Source: Colivivens sp963640465 (GTDB lineage Bacteria > Bacteroidota > Bacteroidia > Bacteroidales > Bacteroidaceae). From it: a DNA stretch of 5,057 nucleotides. The DNA lies in assembly GCA_963640465.1 (NCBI GenBank), contig CAVHYP010000080.1, positions 1-5,057 of the forward strand, in the 5' to 3' direction. Under the pieces are notes generated by a model. The model was not told the origin of the DNA. It searched no databases and saw nothing but the letters and a program-made list of their open reading frames with translations. Made by a program: the position numbers and the translations under genes. The first letter of the stretch is position 1, and every line of letters begins with the position of its first letter. Shown here in pieces: positions 5,047 through 5,057 of this stretch.

Positions 5047-5057
5047 CCGAAAGAGAG

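Overview
The window looks like chromosomal DNA from the Bacteroidales, most likely Prevotellaceae or a close relative. The DnaN, DEDDh exonuclease, CoaBC-type and S15 proteins all have Bacteroidetes character. Three promoters carry the Bacteroidetes -7 element TAnnTTTG, two of them with a TTG about 19 bp upstream, and gene starts lack strong Shine-Dalgarno sequences and sit behind AT-rich leaders. The genus assignment is inference from protein flavour, not from a search.

Layout, left to right. Positions 1-123 hold one copy of an intergenic repeat. A leftward gene (223-600) encodes a DUF3127 OB-fold-type protein with an SSB-like acidic tail. A divergent promoter region (601-744) separates it from a tight rightward operon: dnaN (beta clamp), a DEDDh 3'-5' exonuclease with an ExoX-like C-terminal domain, then a CoaBC-equivalent split into two overlapping genes, the phosphopantothenoylcysteine decarboxylase half and the phosphopantothenate-cysteine ligase half. 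Spacings are 8 nt, 2 nt and an 11-nt overlap. A 585-bp AT-rich non-coding gap follows, with repeated TTTTCAA/TTGAAAA motifs and several small palindromes. Then comes rpsO (S15) with its own promoter and a clear intrinsic terminator. The right end carries the second, inverted copy of the repeat.

Functionally, the left and middle genes link DNA replication and repair (SSB-like protein, clamp, exonuclease) with coenzyme A synthesis; rpsO is an independent translation gene.

The least ordinary structure is the repeat. Positions 1-123 and 4883-5006 are about 90% identical in inverted orientation, and both lie downstream of a gene in the same orientation relative to it. The right copy appears complete: 4890-5046 is bounded by 18-bp imperfect terminal inverted repeats, so it looks like a roughly 157-bp MITE-like or REP-like element. 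The left copy is cut by the window edge. I found no defence system, CRISPR array, tRNA, rRNA or transposase gene. Apart from the repeat and the split CoaBC, the window is ordinary core genome.
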